Below are positions 26,032 through 35,522 of a DNA stretch of 64,000 bases, piece by piece. The DNA is from an uncultured Phycisphaerales bacterium. GTDB lineage: Bacteria > Planctomycetota > Phycisphaerae > Sedimentisphaerales > Anaerobacaceae. The DNA lies in assembly GCA_937927975.1 (NCBI GenBank), contig CALEZT010000188.1, forward strand, positions 57,344 to 121,343. Direction: 5' to 3'. The first letter of the stretch is position 1. Each line of letters opens with the position of its first letter. The notes below the pieces were generated by a model. That model saw nothing but the letters and a program-made list of their open reading frames with translations, ran no database searches and had not been told where the DNA came from. Made by a program: the position numbers and the translations under genes.

Positions 26032-26787
26032 TCATGCGCCCCCCGCGCGGCCCAGACTCCGCATGGAACGGCTGCACCGCACCGTCTGGCGGAACGACCG
26101 GATCGACGCTTTCCACAGCCCCCCTGGAACGAGGGACACGCGTCCGCTGCGACGCGGGCGAGAAGGCACAGGCACGCTCGCCATTTGCGCGTGCAGCCGG
26201 CATAGCCCCCCCGAAACGACCAGATTCGGCGCGAACGTGTCCGCAGGGACGTGATCGAGGATGCGTCCCAGCACGGAGGCTCGCATGAGCCGGTAAGGGG
26301 TGTTCACATCGCGGACTCCCCTCCCGAAGAGCAAGAAGACGGTCAGACGCGAAACGAGCGTGATGATTTTGCGTTGAAGCGTCTGGCGTCGGTCCAGACG
26401 GCACCCGAACACCGCATCGGCCTGCCGACGGACCTCCCACAACCGTCCGAAACACTCGGCGGATACCTCGTCGTCGCTGTCGCACTGAAAGACCCACTCG
26501 GCCAGCGACACGGCGCGGCGGTAGCCTTCGAGAATCGTCGGACCATGTCCTCGATTGGCCTGATGGAACACGCGAATCCGCTCATCGCGTGCGAAGTCCT
26601 CCAGAATCTCGCCGGTGCGGTCGGTTGAACCGTCGTTGAGGACCAGGATGACGAAGTCGATGCCGGACTCGTCCAACACATGCCGCCACGACGACAGAAC
26701 CTCTCTGATGCAGCTTTGCTCGTTGTAGACAGGCATCACGACCGCAAGCTCGCATTTCACGGGCCCCGTCCGGATCGGATCCATCAT
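26032..26787 (-). CDS. Family 2 glycosyltransferase
   Basis: A 251-residue GT-A enzyme. ELAVVMPVYNEQSCI near residue 13 opens the nucleotide-sugar fold, LNDGSTDRT near 50 binds nucleotide, and FQCDSDDEVS near 97 is the DXD-type metal motif. NTPYRLMRASVLGRIL near 160 fits the dolichyl-phosphate mannose synthase/undecaprenyl-phosphate sugar synthase branch. The C-terminus is basic and lacks clear membrane helices. TTG 26793 is an alternative start. With the GT-C gene downstream, a natural reading is that this enzyme makes the lipid-linked sugar donor that the GT-C enzyme uses. Confidence 0.85.
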   Translation of the reverse strand: MMDPIRTGPVKCELAVVMPVYNEQSCIREVLSSWRHVLDESGIDFVILVLNDGSTDRTGEILEDFARDERIRVFHQANRGHGPTILEGYRRAVSLAEWVFQCDSDDEVSAECFGRLWEVRRQADAVFGCRLDRRQTLQRKIITLVSRLTVFLLFGRGVRDVNTPYRLMRASVLGRILDHVPADTFAPNLVVSGGLCRLHAQMASVPVPSRPRRSGRVSLVPGGLWKASIRSFRQTVRCSRSMRSLGRAGGA

Positions 26788-27170
26788 TTCCAAGCTCTCA
26801 CTGCCTTTCGCAGGGCATTCACAGCCGGCCCCGCATCCGACGCCCGAGGCCTGCGTTCGACGACTCCCCTTCCGACGACATCATGGTAGCGCGTCAGCCC
26901 TCGCCAGTCAAGCATCGTTCGAGCGGCCCCCTTCCGAGTGCATCTTATAGGACCTGACTGCCGTCCCCAGATGTCGGCCTGAGCCTGTGAAACAGCCTCC
27001 ACACGACTGAGAACGTCGATCTTCAGACGGACCGAGAACAGACTGTGGAGAAACAGCACCCAATTAGCCGAAAAAGCAAATACGATAGGTGGCGCGGTTT
27101 TGTGCCAGGTGCGTCGTAGCCTGTCTGTCTCAAAGAACTGGCACTGGCGTCCGTGGGAGTTGTGATCGCG
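26788..27170. other. Divergent intergenic region; no gene seen
   Basis: Holds the 5' leaders of the divergent GT2 and phosphorylase genes. TACGAT at 27081-27086 could be a -10 box but has no convincing -35 partner. No RNA gene, repeat or small coding frame was recognised. Confidence 0.3.
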
Positions 27171-29711
27171 ATGATTCTGAAGAACTTGTTCGTCTATCCG
27201 AAGTTGCCCGAGAACCTTAGCAAACTGCATCAGCTCGCGTGCAACCTGTGGTGCACGTGGAATCACGAGGCGATCCGGCTGTTCTACCGCATTGACCCGC
27301 AGCTTTTCCGCGCGGTGAACCACAACCCCATCCAGTTCCTCGTCAGCCTGCCGAAGGACCGAATCCGCCAGTTGGCCCACGACCGCGGCTTCCTGTTCCA
27401 GCTCGACGAGGTCTGGCAGCAGTTCCAGCAGTACATGCAGTACAACGAGCGGTTCAAGACCTCGTACGAGGCGACCCTCGAGGAGAAAGACATCGTCGCC
27501 TACTTCGCCATGGAGTTCGGGCTCCACGAGTGCATCCCGATCTACGGCGGCGGCCTGGGCGTCCTGTCGGGCGATTTCCTCAAAGCGGCCTCCGACATGA
27601 ATCTTCCGGTGGTCGGCGTGGGCCTTGTCTACAAGTACGGCTACTTCACCCAGCGCATCACCGCCGGCGGCGAGCAGCACGAACAGTCCGCCGAGTTCGA
27701 CAACCACCTGATTCCGATGCACGAATTGCGCGGTCCCGAGGGCGATCCCGCGTACATCGAGATGCAGATCCTCGACCAGAATGTCCGAATCAAGCTCTGG
27801 GAAATCAGCGTCGGCAAGACCCGGCTCGTTCTCCTGGACACCGACCTCGAGGAGAATCCGCCGCACGTCAGAGACATCACGAATGAGCTTTATGTCGCCG
27901 ACCGGACCAAGCGGCTCCAACAGGAGTTGGTCCTGGGCATCGGCGGCGTGCGGGCCCTGGAACGGCTCGGCATCGAGCCCAAGATCTACCATATGAACGA
28001 GGGCCATTCGACGTTCCTGGTCCTGGCCAGGCTCCAGCGGCTCATGCTCCGCGAAAAGCTCAGCTTCATGGAAGCCAAGGCGGTCATCCGGGCCTCCACG
28101 GTGTTCACGACCCATACGCCGGTGATCGCCGGGAACGAGGGCTTCGACGCAGGCATGGTCCGCGAGTATATCGAGCGCGAAGTTCAGCCCTTGGGCGTGT
28201 CCTACGACGACCTGGCCGTCCACGGTTTCATCAACAACGACACGAAAACCTTCTGGCTGCCGGCTTTGGCGATGCGGTTTGCCCGGCACCTCAACGCCGT
28301 GTCGCTGATGCACCGCGACGTCTCCCGACGGATGTGGGCGGGGCTGTTCCCCGACCTGCCCGAGAGCGAGATGCCGATCGACTACGTCACCAACGGCGTG
28401 CATCATTCCTGGCTCAGCGAGCCCTTCATCGACCTGTTCAAACGGCACGTCGGTCCCGACTACGTCCACAGCACATGCGATCCGAAGACCTGGGATCGGA
28501 TCCTGTCCGCTCAGGACGACGAGGTCTGGCAGGCCCACCACCGGAACAAGCAAAGCCTGATCACCTACATCCGCAAGAAGCTGGCAGACGATCTGGCGTC
28601 GCGGGGCTACATCGAGTCCAAGGTCCTCAAGCTGACGCGTGCCTTGAACCCCGAGTTCCTGACGATCGTCTACGCAAGACGGTTCGCCCGGTACAAGCGA
28701 GCCACGCTCATCCTGCGCGACAAGGACCGGCTGGCCAAGATCCTGACCAATTCGACCAAGCCCGTCCAGCTCATCTTCGCAGGAAAGGCGCACCCCGCCG
28801 ACTCGCTGGGCAAGAACATGATCCGAGAGATCATCGATTTCGCGAAGAGTTACCAGCTCGAAGACCGCGTGGTCTTCGTGGAGAACTACGATATGAACGT
28901 CTCCCGTCACCTGGCCTGGGGAGCCGACGTGTGGCTCAACAACCCGGTGAAGGAGAACGAGGCCAGCGGCACCTCCGGCATGAAGGCCGCCATCAACGGC
29001 GTTCTGAACCTCAGCGTCCTGGATGGCTGGTGGCCCGAGGGCTACAACGGCCGCAACGGCTGGGCCATCACCGGCGCCGAATACAGCAACCAGTACGAGA
29101 TGCAGGAGGCCGCGGAGGCCGAGCAGATCTACGATCTGATCGAATCCGAGATCAGCGAACTGTACTACGACCGCAACGAGGCCGGCGTGCCCACCCGCTG
29201 GGTCGAAATGATGAAGCAGTCCGTTTGCTCGGTCTGCTGCCACTTCAATATGAACCGCGTGCTGGCGGAGTACACGGACAAATTCTACGCCCCGTCGAAG
29301 GCCTTGACGGAGGACCTGGTCCGCAACAACCACGAATCCCTCAAGCAGGCCCTGCACAACGCCCACGAAATCAACCGGCTCTGGAACAACATCCACATTG
29401 GCCGCCTGACCACCAGCGTGGACAAGAAGGAAGTGGTCGCCGAGGGCGAGCACGTGGAGGTCGCCTGCGAGGTCGATCTGAATGGGGCCCCTGCCGACCT
29501 GTTCCAGGTCGAGCTGTTCTATATGCTCCGCGACACGAATGAGCACCGAATCATCCCGATGAAACCCCGCACTCCGTCGGGAAGCCGGACCCTGTTCGAC
29601 TGCGGATTCGAAATCGCAGGCCGGGGTCTGCTGAGCATCAATGCCCGGATCAAGCCCTCGTCGCCCATTCTCCAGGATCTCTATCCCCACTGGGTCAAAT
29701 GGGCGTCGTAA
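27171..29711 (+). CDS. glgP: Alpha-glucan phosphorylase (DUF3417 branch)
   Basis: A 846-residue pyridoxal-phosphate enzyme that releases glucose-1-phosphate from glycogen or maltodextrin. The N-terminal DUF3417 segment has LPENLSKLHQLACNLWCTWN. Core motifs: AYFAMEFGLHECIPIYGGGL near 110, YHMNEGHSTFL near 280, FTTHTPVIAGNEGFD near 318, TNGVHHSWL near 408, and the PLP-lysine region EASGTSGMKAAINGVLNLS near 603. These fit the short archaeal/bacterial alpha-glucan phosphorylase type (TIGR02094-like), which lacks the regulatory sites of the larger GlgP. ATG 27171 follows GGGAG by eleven bases; GTG 27153 is in frame. It is a single gene, ended by the hairpin at 29731-29788. Confidence 0.93.
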   Translation: MILKNLFVYPKLPENLSKLHQLACNLWCTWNHEAIRLFYRIDPQLFRAVNHNPIQFLVSLPKDRIRQLAHDRGFLFQLDEVWQQFQQYMQYNERFKTSYEATLEEKDIVAYFAMEFGLHECIPIYGGGLGVLSGDFLKAASDMNLPVVGVGLVYKYGYFTQRITAGGEQHEQSAEFDNHLIPMHELRGPEGDPAYIEMQILDQNVRIKLWEISVGKTRLVLLDTDLEENPPHVRDITNELYVADRTKRLQQELVLGIGGVRALERLGIEPKIYHMNEGHSTFLVLARLQRLMLREKLSFMEAKAVIRASTVFTTHTPVIAGNEGFDAGMVREYIEREVQPLGVSYDDLAVHGFINNDTKTFWLPALAMRFARHLNAVSLMHRDVSRRMWAGLFPDLPESEMPIDYVTNGVHHSWLSEPFIDLFKRHVGPDYVHSTCDPKTWDRILSAQDDEVWQAHHRNKQSLITYIRKKLADDLASRGYIESKVLKLTRALNPEFLTIVYARRFARYKRATLILRDKDRLAKILTNSTKPVQLIFAGKAHPADSLGKNMIREIIDFAKSYQLEDRVVFVENYDMNVSRHLAWGADVWLNNPVKENEASGTSGMKAAINGVLNLSVLDGWWPEGYNGRNGWAITGAEYSNQYEMQEAAEAEQIYDLIESEISELYYDRNEAGVPTRWVEMMKQSVCSVCCHFNMNRVLAEYTDKFYAPSKALTEDLVRNNHESLKQALHNAHEINRLWNNIHIGRLTTSVDKKEVVAEGEHVEVACEVDLNGAPADLFQVELFYMLRDTNEHRIIPMKPRTPSGSRTLFDCGFEIAGRGLLSINARIKPSSPILQDLYPHWVKWAS

Positions 29712-29730
29712 GAAATCCTTGACCTATCGA

Positions 29731-29790
29731 GGGCGCCGACCGGTCCGACGCGGTGGAGGTTCCACCGAAACCGGTCGGCGTCCCCTTTCA
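29731..29790 (+). terminator. Terminator-like double hairpin after the phosphorylase gene
   Basis: GGGCGCCGACCGGT (29731-29744) pairs with ACCGGTCGGCGTCCC (29770-29784), followed by CTTT. Inside the loop GGTGGA and TCCACC form a second stem. Placement 20 bp after the stop codon supports termination, though the T-run is short. Confidence 0.55.
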
Positions 29791-29929
29791 CCCTCCCCGA
29801 TCCTCACGCACGCCGCAAACCGGCGGATTTTCCCGCACCATGCGGTTCCAGCATCGCCGTAACACTTGCTTTAACAAGCACTTAAGACACGCCCTTACGG
29901 TTTTTTCGGAACAAAATGCTTGATCCCCC

Positions 29930-29957
29930 TTGACGTGTTAAACATTCGTTTTAAACT
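29930..29957 (+). promoter_or_regulatory. Candidate promoter of the RND efflux operon
   Basis: TTGACG (29930-29935) is separated by 16 bases from TAAACT (29952-29957). It lies within the operator-like repeats at 29938-29979 and about 65 bp before the adaptor's start codon. The upstream part of the 311-bp gap (29791-29929) shows only a small CTTG...CAAG hairpin near 29869 and a T6 run at 29900. Confidence 0.5.
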
Positions 29958-29979
29958 AACGTATCAAACGTTCGTTTGA
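29938..29979 (+). promoter_or_regulatory. Three 13-bp operator-like repeats (TetR-type)
   Basis: AAAC recurs exactly every 13 bases at 29940, 29953 and 29966 within units AAACATTCGTTTT, AAACTAACGTATC and AAACGTTCGTTTG. The third sits in a perfect inverted repeat TCAAACG-TT-CGTTTGA (29964-29979) and the first in a near-perfect one (29938-29954). Palindromes of AAACGTTCGTTT form are typical of TetR/AcrR-family operators that repress RND pumps. No TetR-family gene is adjacent. Confidence 0.5.
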
Positions 29980-30022
29980 GAAGTGGACTTCGACGAGATC
30001 CAGGGAGTCTGTGGAGAAGCAC

Positions 30023-31147
30023 ATGAGTAGCAGGGTCGCAAAGACCGAGATACGTCCAGCCGGAAAGTGGAGATCCGGACGGTTCTGGGTGAAACTGGCC
30101 ATCGTAGTCGCCGCGATCATCGCGTTGTTCTTCCTGTGGCGGATGCAGCCGCCCAGGAAGCAAGTGGCCGCCACGCCGCCCCCTCCGGTCAACGTGACGG
30201 TTCTGCCGGTGACGCCGGAACCGAAGCTGGCCGACACCTTCGAACTACCTGCGGTCATCGAACCCAATCAGGTCGTCGCGGTCGCAGCGGAGGTGGCTGG
30301 GCGGATCGAGTGGATCGGGCCTCGCAAGGGCTCGTCCGTGCAGGCGGGGGACCTCCTGATGCGGCTTAACACCGATCTCTTGCAGGCCGAATTCGAGAGA
30401 TCGCAGGCCCAGGCGAAGAACGCGCAAACCGAATTCGAACGTCAGCAGGGTCTGGTCAGAGGCGGCGCGGCTCCGAGCCGCGAACTCGATCAGGCGGCCA
30501 CGCAGTTGGCTGTTTCCCAGGCGGACCTTCAGGAGGTTAGGGCTCGCCTGCAGCGCACGCAGATTCACGCTCCCGCCGGCGGGATCCTCAACAACCTGCC
30601 CGTGGAGCAGGGAGAGTACGTCCAGGCAGGCGCCCCTGTGGCCCAGATCGTCCAGACGGACATCGTCAAAGTGGCCGTCCACGTCCCCGAGCGGGACGTT
30701 GCGTTCTTCTCTCAAGACGAGAGCGTGGAGATCCTCGCCGCGGTCAAGGGGTGCCAGCAGTCGTTCCACGGTGCAATCACTTTCATCAGCAGCGTGGCCG
30801 ATGACCGGACCCGCTCCACAAGGATGGAGATCAAGTTGCCCAATCCGGATGGTGTGCTTCGCAGCGGACAAATCGTCCGGGCCCGCCTCACCCGCCGGAT
30901 CATGGAGAACGCCGTCTTGATCCCGCTGCTCGCTGTGATTCCCATGGAAGACGGATACGCAGTCTACATCGTCAACGAGTCGAAAGCCCAACGCCGGATG
31001 GTCCAGCCCGGCATCATCCGAGGCGACCGCGTCCAGGTCGTTCAAGGTCTCGAACCCGGCGATCAACTGATCGTCGCAGGCCACCGGTTCGTCGCTCCAG
31101 GGCAGACCGTCAACGTCGTGTCTCCTGCGTCAAAAGAGGGCAAGTAG
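30023..31147 (+). CDS. RND efflux periplasmic adaptor (membrane fusion protein)
   Basis: A 374-residue HlyD/AcrA-type adaptor. One N-terminal membrane segment (about residues 24-42) is followed by a Pro-rich linker. The lipoyl halves are visible: VAAEVAGRIEWIGPRKGSSVQAGD and, after a short coiled-coil hairpin (about 115-180, SQAQAKNAQTEFERQQGLV), the return TQIHAPAGGILNNLPVEQGEYV. The beta-barrel and membrane-proximal domains follow. ATG 30023 has GGAG six bases upstream; GTG 30011 is the alternative. It precedes the pump gene by four bases. No outer-membrane TolC-type gene is present, so the third component is encoded elsewhere. Expression is probably controlled by the repeats at 29938-29979. 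Confidence 0.9.
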   Translation: MSSRVAKTEIRPAGKWRSGRFWVKLAIVVAAIIALFFLWRMQPPRKQVAATPPPPVNVTVLPVTPEPKLADTFELPAVIEPNQVVAVAAEVAGRIEWIGPRKGSSVQAGDLLMRLNTDLLQAEFERSQAQAKNAQTEFERQQGLVRGGAAPSRELDQAATQLAVSQADLQEVRARLQRTQIHAPAGGILNNLPVEQGEYVQAGAPVAQIVQTDIVKVAVHVPERDVAFFSQDESVEILAAVKGCQQSFHGAITFISSVADDRTRSTRMEIKLPNPDGVLRSGQIVRARLTRRIMENAVLIPLLAVIPMEDGYAVYIVNESKAQRRMVQPGIIRGDRVQVVQGLEPGDQLIVAGHRFVAPGQTVNVVSPASKEGK

Positions 31148-31151
31148 GCTT

Positions 31152-34100
31152 ATGCTTCTCACCGATCTCTCTATCCGAAATCGCACCACAGTCGCCGTGC
31201 TGGGGGTGATCATCGTCATCCTCGGCGTCGGCAGTTATCGCTCGCTGCCGCGAGAGGCGTTTCCCGACATCCCCATCCCCTACATCATGATCACGACGAT
31301 CTACGAGGGCGTTTCGCCGGAGGACGTGGAGACCGCGGTCACGATGAAGATCGAGAAGGAGCTGACCGGCATCCGCGGCGTCAAAGAAGTGGTCTCCAGC
31401 AGCGCCGAGGGCATGTCCCTGATCAGCGTGGAGTTCACGCCGGACGTGCCTACGGACGTCGCACTCCAGCGGGTGCGGGACCGCGTGGACATCGCCCGCG
31501 GGGAGTTGCCCCAGGAGATCGAGGAACCGGTGATCACGGAGATCAACATCGCGGAGTTCCCGATCATGCAGGTCAGCATCTCCGGCGACGTCTCTCCCTT
31601 CCAGCTCAAGGAAATCGCCGACGACCTGGAAGACGCAATCGAAGCGGTCCCCGGCGTGCTGAAGGTGGACGTCGAAGGGGCCCTCGAACGCGAGATCCGC
31701 CTCGAGATGGACCCCGACCGGGTCGCCCAGTACAACCTGACGATCCCCGAGATCCTGGCGTTGATCCCGTCGGAGAACGTCAATATCTCCGCCGGCGGCG
31801 TCGAAACGCCCGGGACCAAGTTCAACGTCCGCATCCCGGCGGAATTCGTTTCGCCCGAGGAGGTCGATCACCTGCTCCTGGCCGTGCGGGACGGCAAGCC
31901 CATCTACCTGGCTGATGTCGCCACCGTGCGCGACACCTTCAAGGACCGCACAAGCTACTCCCGTCTCAACGGAGAGGAGAACGTGACGCTGCTCGTGCGC
32001 AAGCGCATCGGCGCCAACGTCGTCCAGGTATCCGACGCGGTGAAGGCCGTTATCGAAGGGGCCCGCAACCTGGTGCCTGGAGGCGTGACGTTCGAGGTGA
32101 TCAGCGACACGTCGAAGTACATCCGCAACACCGTCTCCGACCTGGAGAACAACATCGCCGCGGCCTTGATCCTCGTCACCGCCGTCCTCGTGCTCTTCAT
32201 GGGCTGGCGACCCAGCACGATCGTGGCTCTGATCATTCCCCTGAGCATGCTCATCACCTTCTTCCTCATCCAGTTCCTCGGCTACACGCTGAACATGATC
32301 GTGCTGTTCAGCCTGATCCTGCTGCTCGGCATGCTGGTGGACAACGCGATCGTGATCGTGGAGAACATCTACCGCCACATGCAGCTCGGCTACAGCCGGA
32401 TCGAAGCGGCGCGCCTGGGAGCCCGAGAGGTGGCCTGGCCCGTCATCACGTCGACCTTCACGACCGCCTGTGCGTTCATCCCTATGATGCAATGGCCTGG
32501 AATCATGGGCGATTTCATGAAGTACCTGCCGATCACCCTGACGATCGGCCTGATCGCCTCGCTGTTCGTGGCCTTGGTCTTCAACCCGGTGATCTCCTCG
32601 ATCTGGGCCGGACGGGCCCCACGAAAACGAGACCATGAGAACGGGTTCATGCGAGGATACCGTCGGTTCCAGCGTCTGGGTCTGGAGAATCCCGGCATGG
32701 CGCTGTTCCTGGCCTTCTGCCTGCTGATCGCCATGGGCATCCTCTATGGCAAGTTCGGCAAAGGCGTCGAGTTCTTCCCTGAGGGCGATCCCGAACGGGC
32801 GTTCATCAGCATTCGCGCCCCGCAAGGCGCGAACATCCACGAGACCGACCGCATCGCCCGTCTCATCGAAGAACGGATCAAACCCTACGAGCCCTGGTTC
32901 GAGAACGTCATCACCAACGTGGGCTCGGCCGGCAGCGGCATGGACCTCATGGCCAGCGCGGGCGGACCGCATCTGGGCAATATCACCATGGTCTTCTACG
33001 ATTTCGTGGAACGAACCCGGCCCTCCAACGAGATCATCGCCGAGGTCCGCCAGGCGATAGCAGACATTCCCGGCGTGGAAATCAAGGTCGAGCGAGAGCA
33101 GGATGGCCCCCCCACTGGAGCGCCGGTCACCGTCCGCATCGTCGGCGAAGATTTCAAGACGCTGGGCCGGCTCAGCGACCAGGCCATGCGAATGATCGCG
33201 GACGTCCCGAATCTCGTAAACCTGCGAAGCGACCTGGAAGCCACGCGGCCCGAATTGGCCTTTACGGTGGATCGCCGAGTGGCGACGCTCCTGGGCGTCA
33301 ACACCGTCATCGTGGGCAACTTCCTGAAGATGGCCATCTTCGGGACCAAGGTGGGGACGTACAGGCAGTACAACGACGAGTATGACATCACGGTGCGTCT
33401 GCCGTTGAAGGACCGCGTCAACATCGACGACCTCTACCGACTCCAGATCCCCAACGCCACCGGCGAAGCGGTGCCGTTGAGCTCTCTCGGTCGGTTCGAG
33501 TACAGAGGCGGGTTCGGCACGATCAACCGCGTCGATCAGAAACGCGTCGTCACGCTGACCGCCGACACCGAAGGCCGTCTTAGTTCGGATGTCCTGGCCG
33601 ATGTCCAACGGCGATTGCAGCCGTTGGGCGAGACCCGTCTGTTGCCCAAGGACATCCTGGACTGGGAGGCTCTGCGTCGCGTCCTGATCGAGGCGCGCAA
33701 CGGATCGGGCCCGGGCGTCCTTCAGAGGGTTTGGCTGACGCTGCCCAGAAGGTCCGCGGCTTCGCTGGACGGCGCTCTGGCGGCTGAAGCTTCCGACGAA
33801 AACGCAAGAGCGCAGATCCTTGACTCGCTCAACCAGGCGCTCGCCAAACGCGGCCTCTACCGGGCCGAGGACCTCCAGGGCAAGAATCTCCTCTCGCCGG
33901 CCTCGGAACTCGTCAAGCTGGATTGGGAAAACCTCAGCGGTGCAGAGATTCAATTCCTCAATCGCCAGACGCTGGTCGCGGCGATCCCGGACGTCGCGAC
34001 GCCCTCCGTCCGCCTCGACCTGCCGGCGGAATACCAGATCCGCTATGCCGGGGAGAAAGAGGAGCAGGACGAGTCGCAAGCCTTCCTGGCACGCGCATTT

Positions 34101-34682
34101 GGGATCGCGGTTCTGCTGATCACCCTGGTCCTGGTCATCCAGTTCAACTCGCTGCTGGTGCCGATCATCATCATGACGACGGTAATCCTCTCGTTGATTG
34201 GCGCCCTGTTCGGATTGCTCATCGTCGGACTGCCCTTCGGCATCATCATGACCGGCATCGGCGTCATCAGCCTGGCGGGTGTCGTCGTGAACAACGCCAT
34301 CGTGCTGCTCGACTATACGCGGCAGTTGCAGGCGCGGGGCATGGACTTGGTCGAAGCCGCCGCGGAGGCCGCCGCGACCCGGCTTCGCCCGGTAATGCTG
34401 ACGGCCGCGACGACGATCATCGGCCTGATCCCCATGGCGGTCGGCGTCTCCTACGACTTCCACACCTTCTCCTGGGCGTTCAAGAGCGAATCGACCCAAT
34501 GGTGGCAGAACATGGCGGTGGTCGTCATGTTCGGCCTGGGCTTCGCGACGATCCTGACGCTCGTGGTCGTGCCTTCGCTGTACGTGATGCTCACCAAGGC
34601 CTCTCGGTGGGTGTGGGCCACACTGGGCGTCGATCAGCACGAGGAAAGCCCGCTCGCGGTCCAGGCCCCGGAAGGAAGGTGA
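31152..34682 (+). CDS. RND-family efflux pump, inner-membrane transporter
   Basis: A 1176-residue AcrB-superfamily pump. It has the usual twelve-helix plan: TM1 near residues 12-30, a first periplasmic loop, TM2-6 near 330-480 with GMLVDNAIVIVENIYRH (the proton-relay helix) near 395, TM7 near 515, a second loop, and TM8-12 near 980-1150 with GVISLAGVVVNNAIVLLDYT. Typical porter motifs include LPREAFPDIPIP and ISVEFTPDVPTDVALQRVRD. It is about 125 residues longer than usual because of an insertion at about 829-953 (DNA 33640-34012) in the second periplasmic loop, containing RAQILDSLNQALAKRGLY and LSGAEIQFLNRQTL. The substrate is unknown. Confidence 0.92.
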   Translation: MLLTDLSIRNRTTVAVLGVIIVILGVGSYRSLPREAFPDIPIPYIMITTIYEGVSPEDVETAVTMKIEKELTGIRGVKEVVSSSAEGMSLISVEFTPDVPTDVALQRVRDRVDIARGELPQEIEEPVITEINIAEFPIMQVSISGDVSPFQLKEIADDLEDAIEAVPGVLKVDVEGALEREIRLEMDPDRVAQYNLTIPEILALIPSENVNISAGGVETPGTKFNVRIPAEFVSPEEVDHLLLAVRDGKPIYLADVATVRDTFKDRTSYSRLNGEENVTLLVRKRIGANVVQVSDAVKAVIEGARNLVPGGVTFEVISDTSKYIRNTVSDLENNIAAALILVTAVLVLFMGWRPSTIVALIIPLSMLITFFLIQFLGYTLNMIVLFSLILLLGMLVDNAIVIVENIYRHMQLGYSRIEAARLGAREVAWPVITSTFTTACAFIPMMQWPGIMGDFMKYLPITLTIGLIASLFVALVFNPVISSIWAGRAPRKRDHENGFMRGYRRFQRLGLENPGMALFLAFCLLIAMGILYGKFGKGVEFFPEGDPERAFISIRAPQGANIHETDRIARLIEERIKPYEPWFENVITNVGSAGSGMDLMASAGGPHLGNITMVFYDFVERTRPSNEIIAEVRQAIADIPGVEIKVEREQDGPPTGAPVTVRIVGEDFKTLGRLSDQAMRMIADVPNLVNLRSDLEATRPELAFTVDRRVATLLGVNTVIVGNFLKMAIFGTKVGTYRQYNDEYDITVRLPLKDRVNIDDLYRLQIPNATGEAVPLSSLGRFEYRGGFGTINRVDQKRVVTLTADTEGRLSSDVLADVQRRLQPLGETRLLPKDILDWEALRRVLIEARNGSGPGVLQRVWLTLPRRSAASLDGALAAEASDENARAQILDSLNQALAKRGLYRAEDLQGKNLLSPASELVKLDWENLSGAEIQFLNRQTLVAAIPDVATPSVRLDLPAEYQIRYAGEKEEQDESQAFLARAFGIAVLLITLVLVIQFNSLLVPIIIMTTVILSLIGALFGLLIVGLPFGIIMTGIGVISLAGVVVNNAIVLLDYTRQLQARGMDLVEAAAEAAATRLRPVMLTAATTIIGLIPMAVGVSYDFHTFSWAFKSESTQWWQNMAVVVMFGLGFATILTLVVVPSLYVMLTKASRWVWATLGVDQHEESPLAVQAPEGR

Positions 34683-34686
34683 CGGG

Positions 34687-35460
34687 ATGGACGCACTGAA
34701 AGGCAAACGGGGGTTCATCTGCGACATGGACGGCGTGATCTATCACGGATCGCGTCTGCTGGAGGGATCGAAGGGATTCGTCGACTGGCTGAAATCCGAG
34801 GGCAAGCAGTTCCTGTTCCTGACCAACAACTCCGCCCGCTCGCCCAGGGAACTGCACCAGAAGCTCCAGCACATGGGCATCGAAGTCGGCGAAGAGCACT
34901 TCATCACCTCGGGCATGGCGACCGCCCATTTCATCGCGTCGCAATACCCCGGCGGGCGGGTCTTCGCCATCGGCGACTCCGGCCTGTACCAGGCCCTCTA
35001 TGAAGCGGGTCTGTCGATCGATGAGAGTCAGCCGGACTATGTCGTTGTCGGCGAGACCCGCAGCTACAGCTACGAGAAGATCGAGACCGCGATCCTCCTG
35101 GTGCTGGCCGGGGCCAAGTTGATCGGGACCAACCCGGACCTGACCGGGCCCACCGAGCGCGGCATCGGGCCCGCGTGCCGGGCGTTGATCGCCCCGATCG
35201 AAATGGCCACCGGCCGCCAGGCCTACTTCATCGGCAAGCCCAACCCGCTGATCATGCGTCACGCCAGGGAAATGCTGGGGTGTGAGCGAAATGAGACGGT
35301 CATCATCGGCGACCGCATGGACACCGATATCATCGCCGGCATCGAGTCGGGCATCGACACCGTGCTGGTCCTGAGCGGCATCACCAAGGAGACCGATCTG
35401 GACCGCTATCCATACAAACCGCACTATATCCTCAAGGATGTCAGCGAAATCGCTGCGTAG
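34687..35460 (+). CDS. HAD-IIA family phosphatase (NagD/AraL-like)
   Basis: A 257-residue cytoplasmic phosphatase. HAD motif I is FICDMDGVIYHG near residue 11 with nucleophile Asp, motif II FLTNNSARSP near 43, motif III lysine GKPNPLIM near 184 and motif IV GDRMDTDIIAGI near 208. Cap type IIA, as in NagD, AraL and phosphoglycolate/sugar phosphatases. The ATG follows the pump's stop by four bases with AAGG upstream, so it is probably co-transcribed, although no functional link to efflux is evident. Substrate unknown; nucleotides or sugar phosphates are usual for the family. Confidence 0.88.
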   Translation: MDALKGKRGFICDMDGVIYHGSRLLEGSKGFVDWLKSEGKQFLFLTNNSARSPRELHQKLQHMGIEVGEEHFITSGMATAHFIASQYPGGRVFAIGDSGLYQALYEAGLSIDESQPDYVVVGETRSYSYEKIETAILLVLAGAKLIGTNPDLTGPTERGIGPACRALIAPIEMATGRQAYFIGKPNPLIMRHAREMLGCERNETVIIGDRMDTDIIAGIESGIDTVLVLSGITKETDLDRYPYKPHYILKDVSEIAA

Positions 35461-35522
35461 CATTCTCGCGTTCCACAAATCCCGCTTTTCCCGCGAAGTC
35501 TCGCCGTGTACAATCCGCCGTC

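Noticed and set aside
25985..26497. 170-codon minus-strand frame overlapping the GT2 gene end
   Set aside because: Arg/Gly/Ser-rich shadow of the GT2 gene in another frame with no family match; the GT2 frame has the motifs.
26784..29690. 968-codon open frame antisense to the alpha-glucan phosphorylase
   Set aside because: It mirrors a well-matched phosphorylase codon by codon, shows no family signature and arises from high-GC codon bias.
31110..34727. 1205-codon open frame antisense to the RND pump
   Set aside because: Same reason; its Asp/His/Arg-rich translation is typical of a shadow frame opposite a membrane protein gene.
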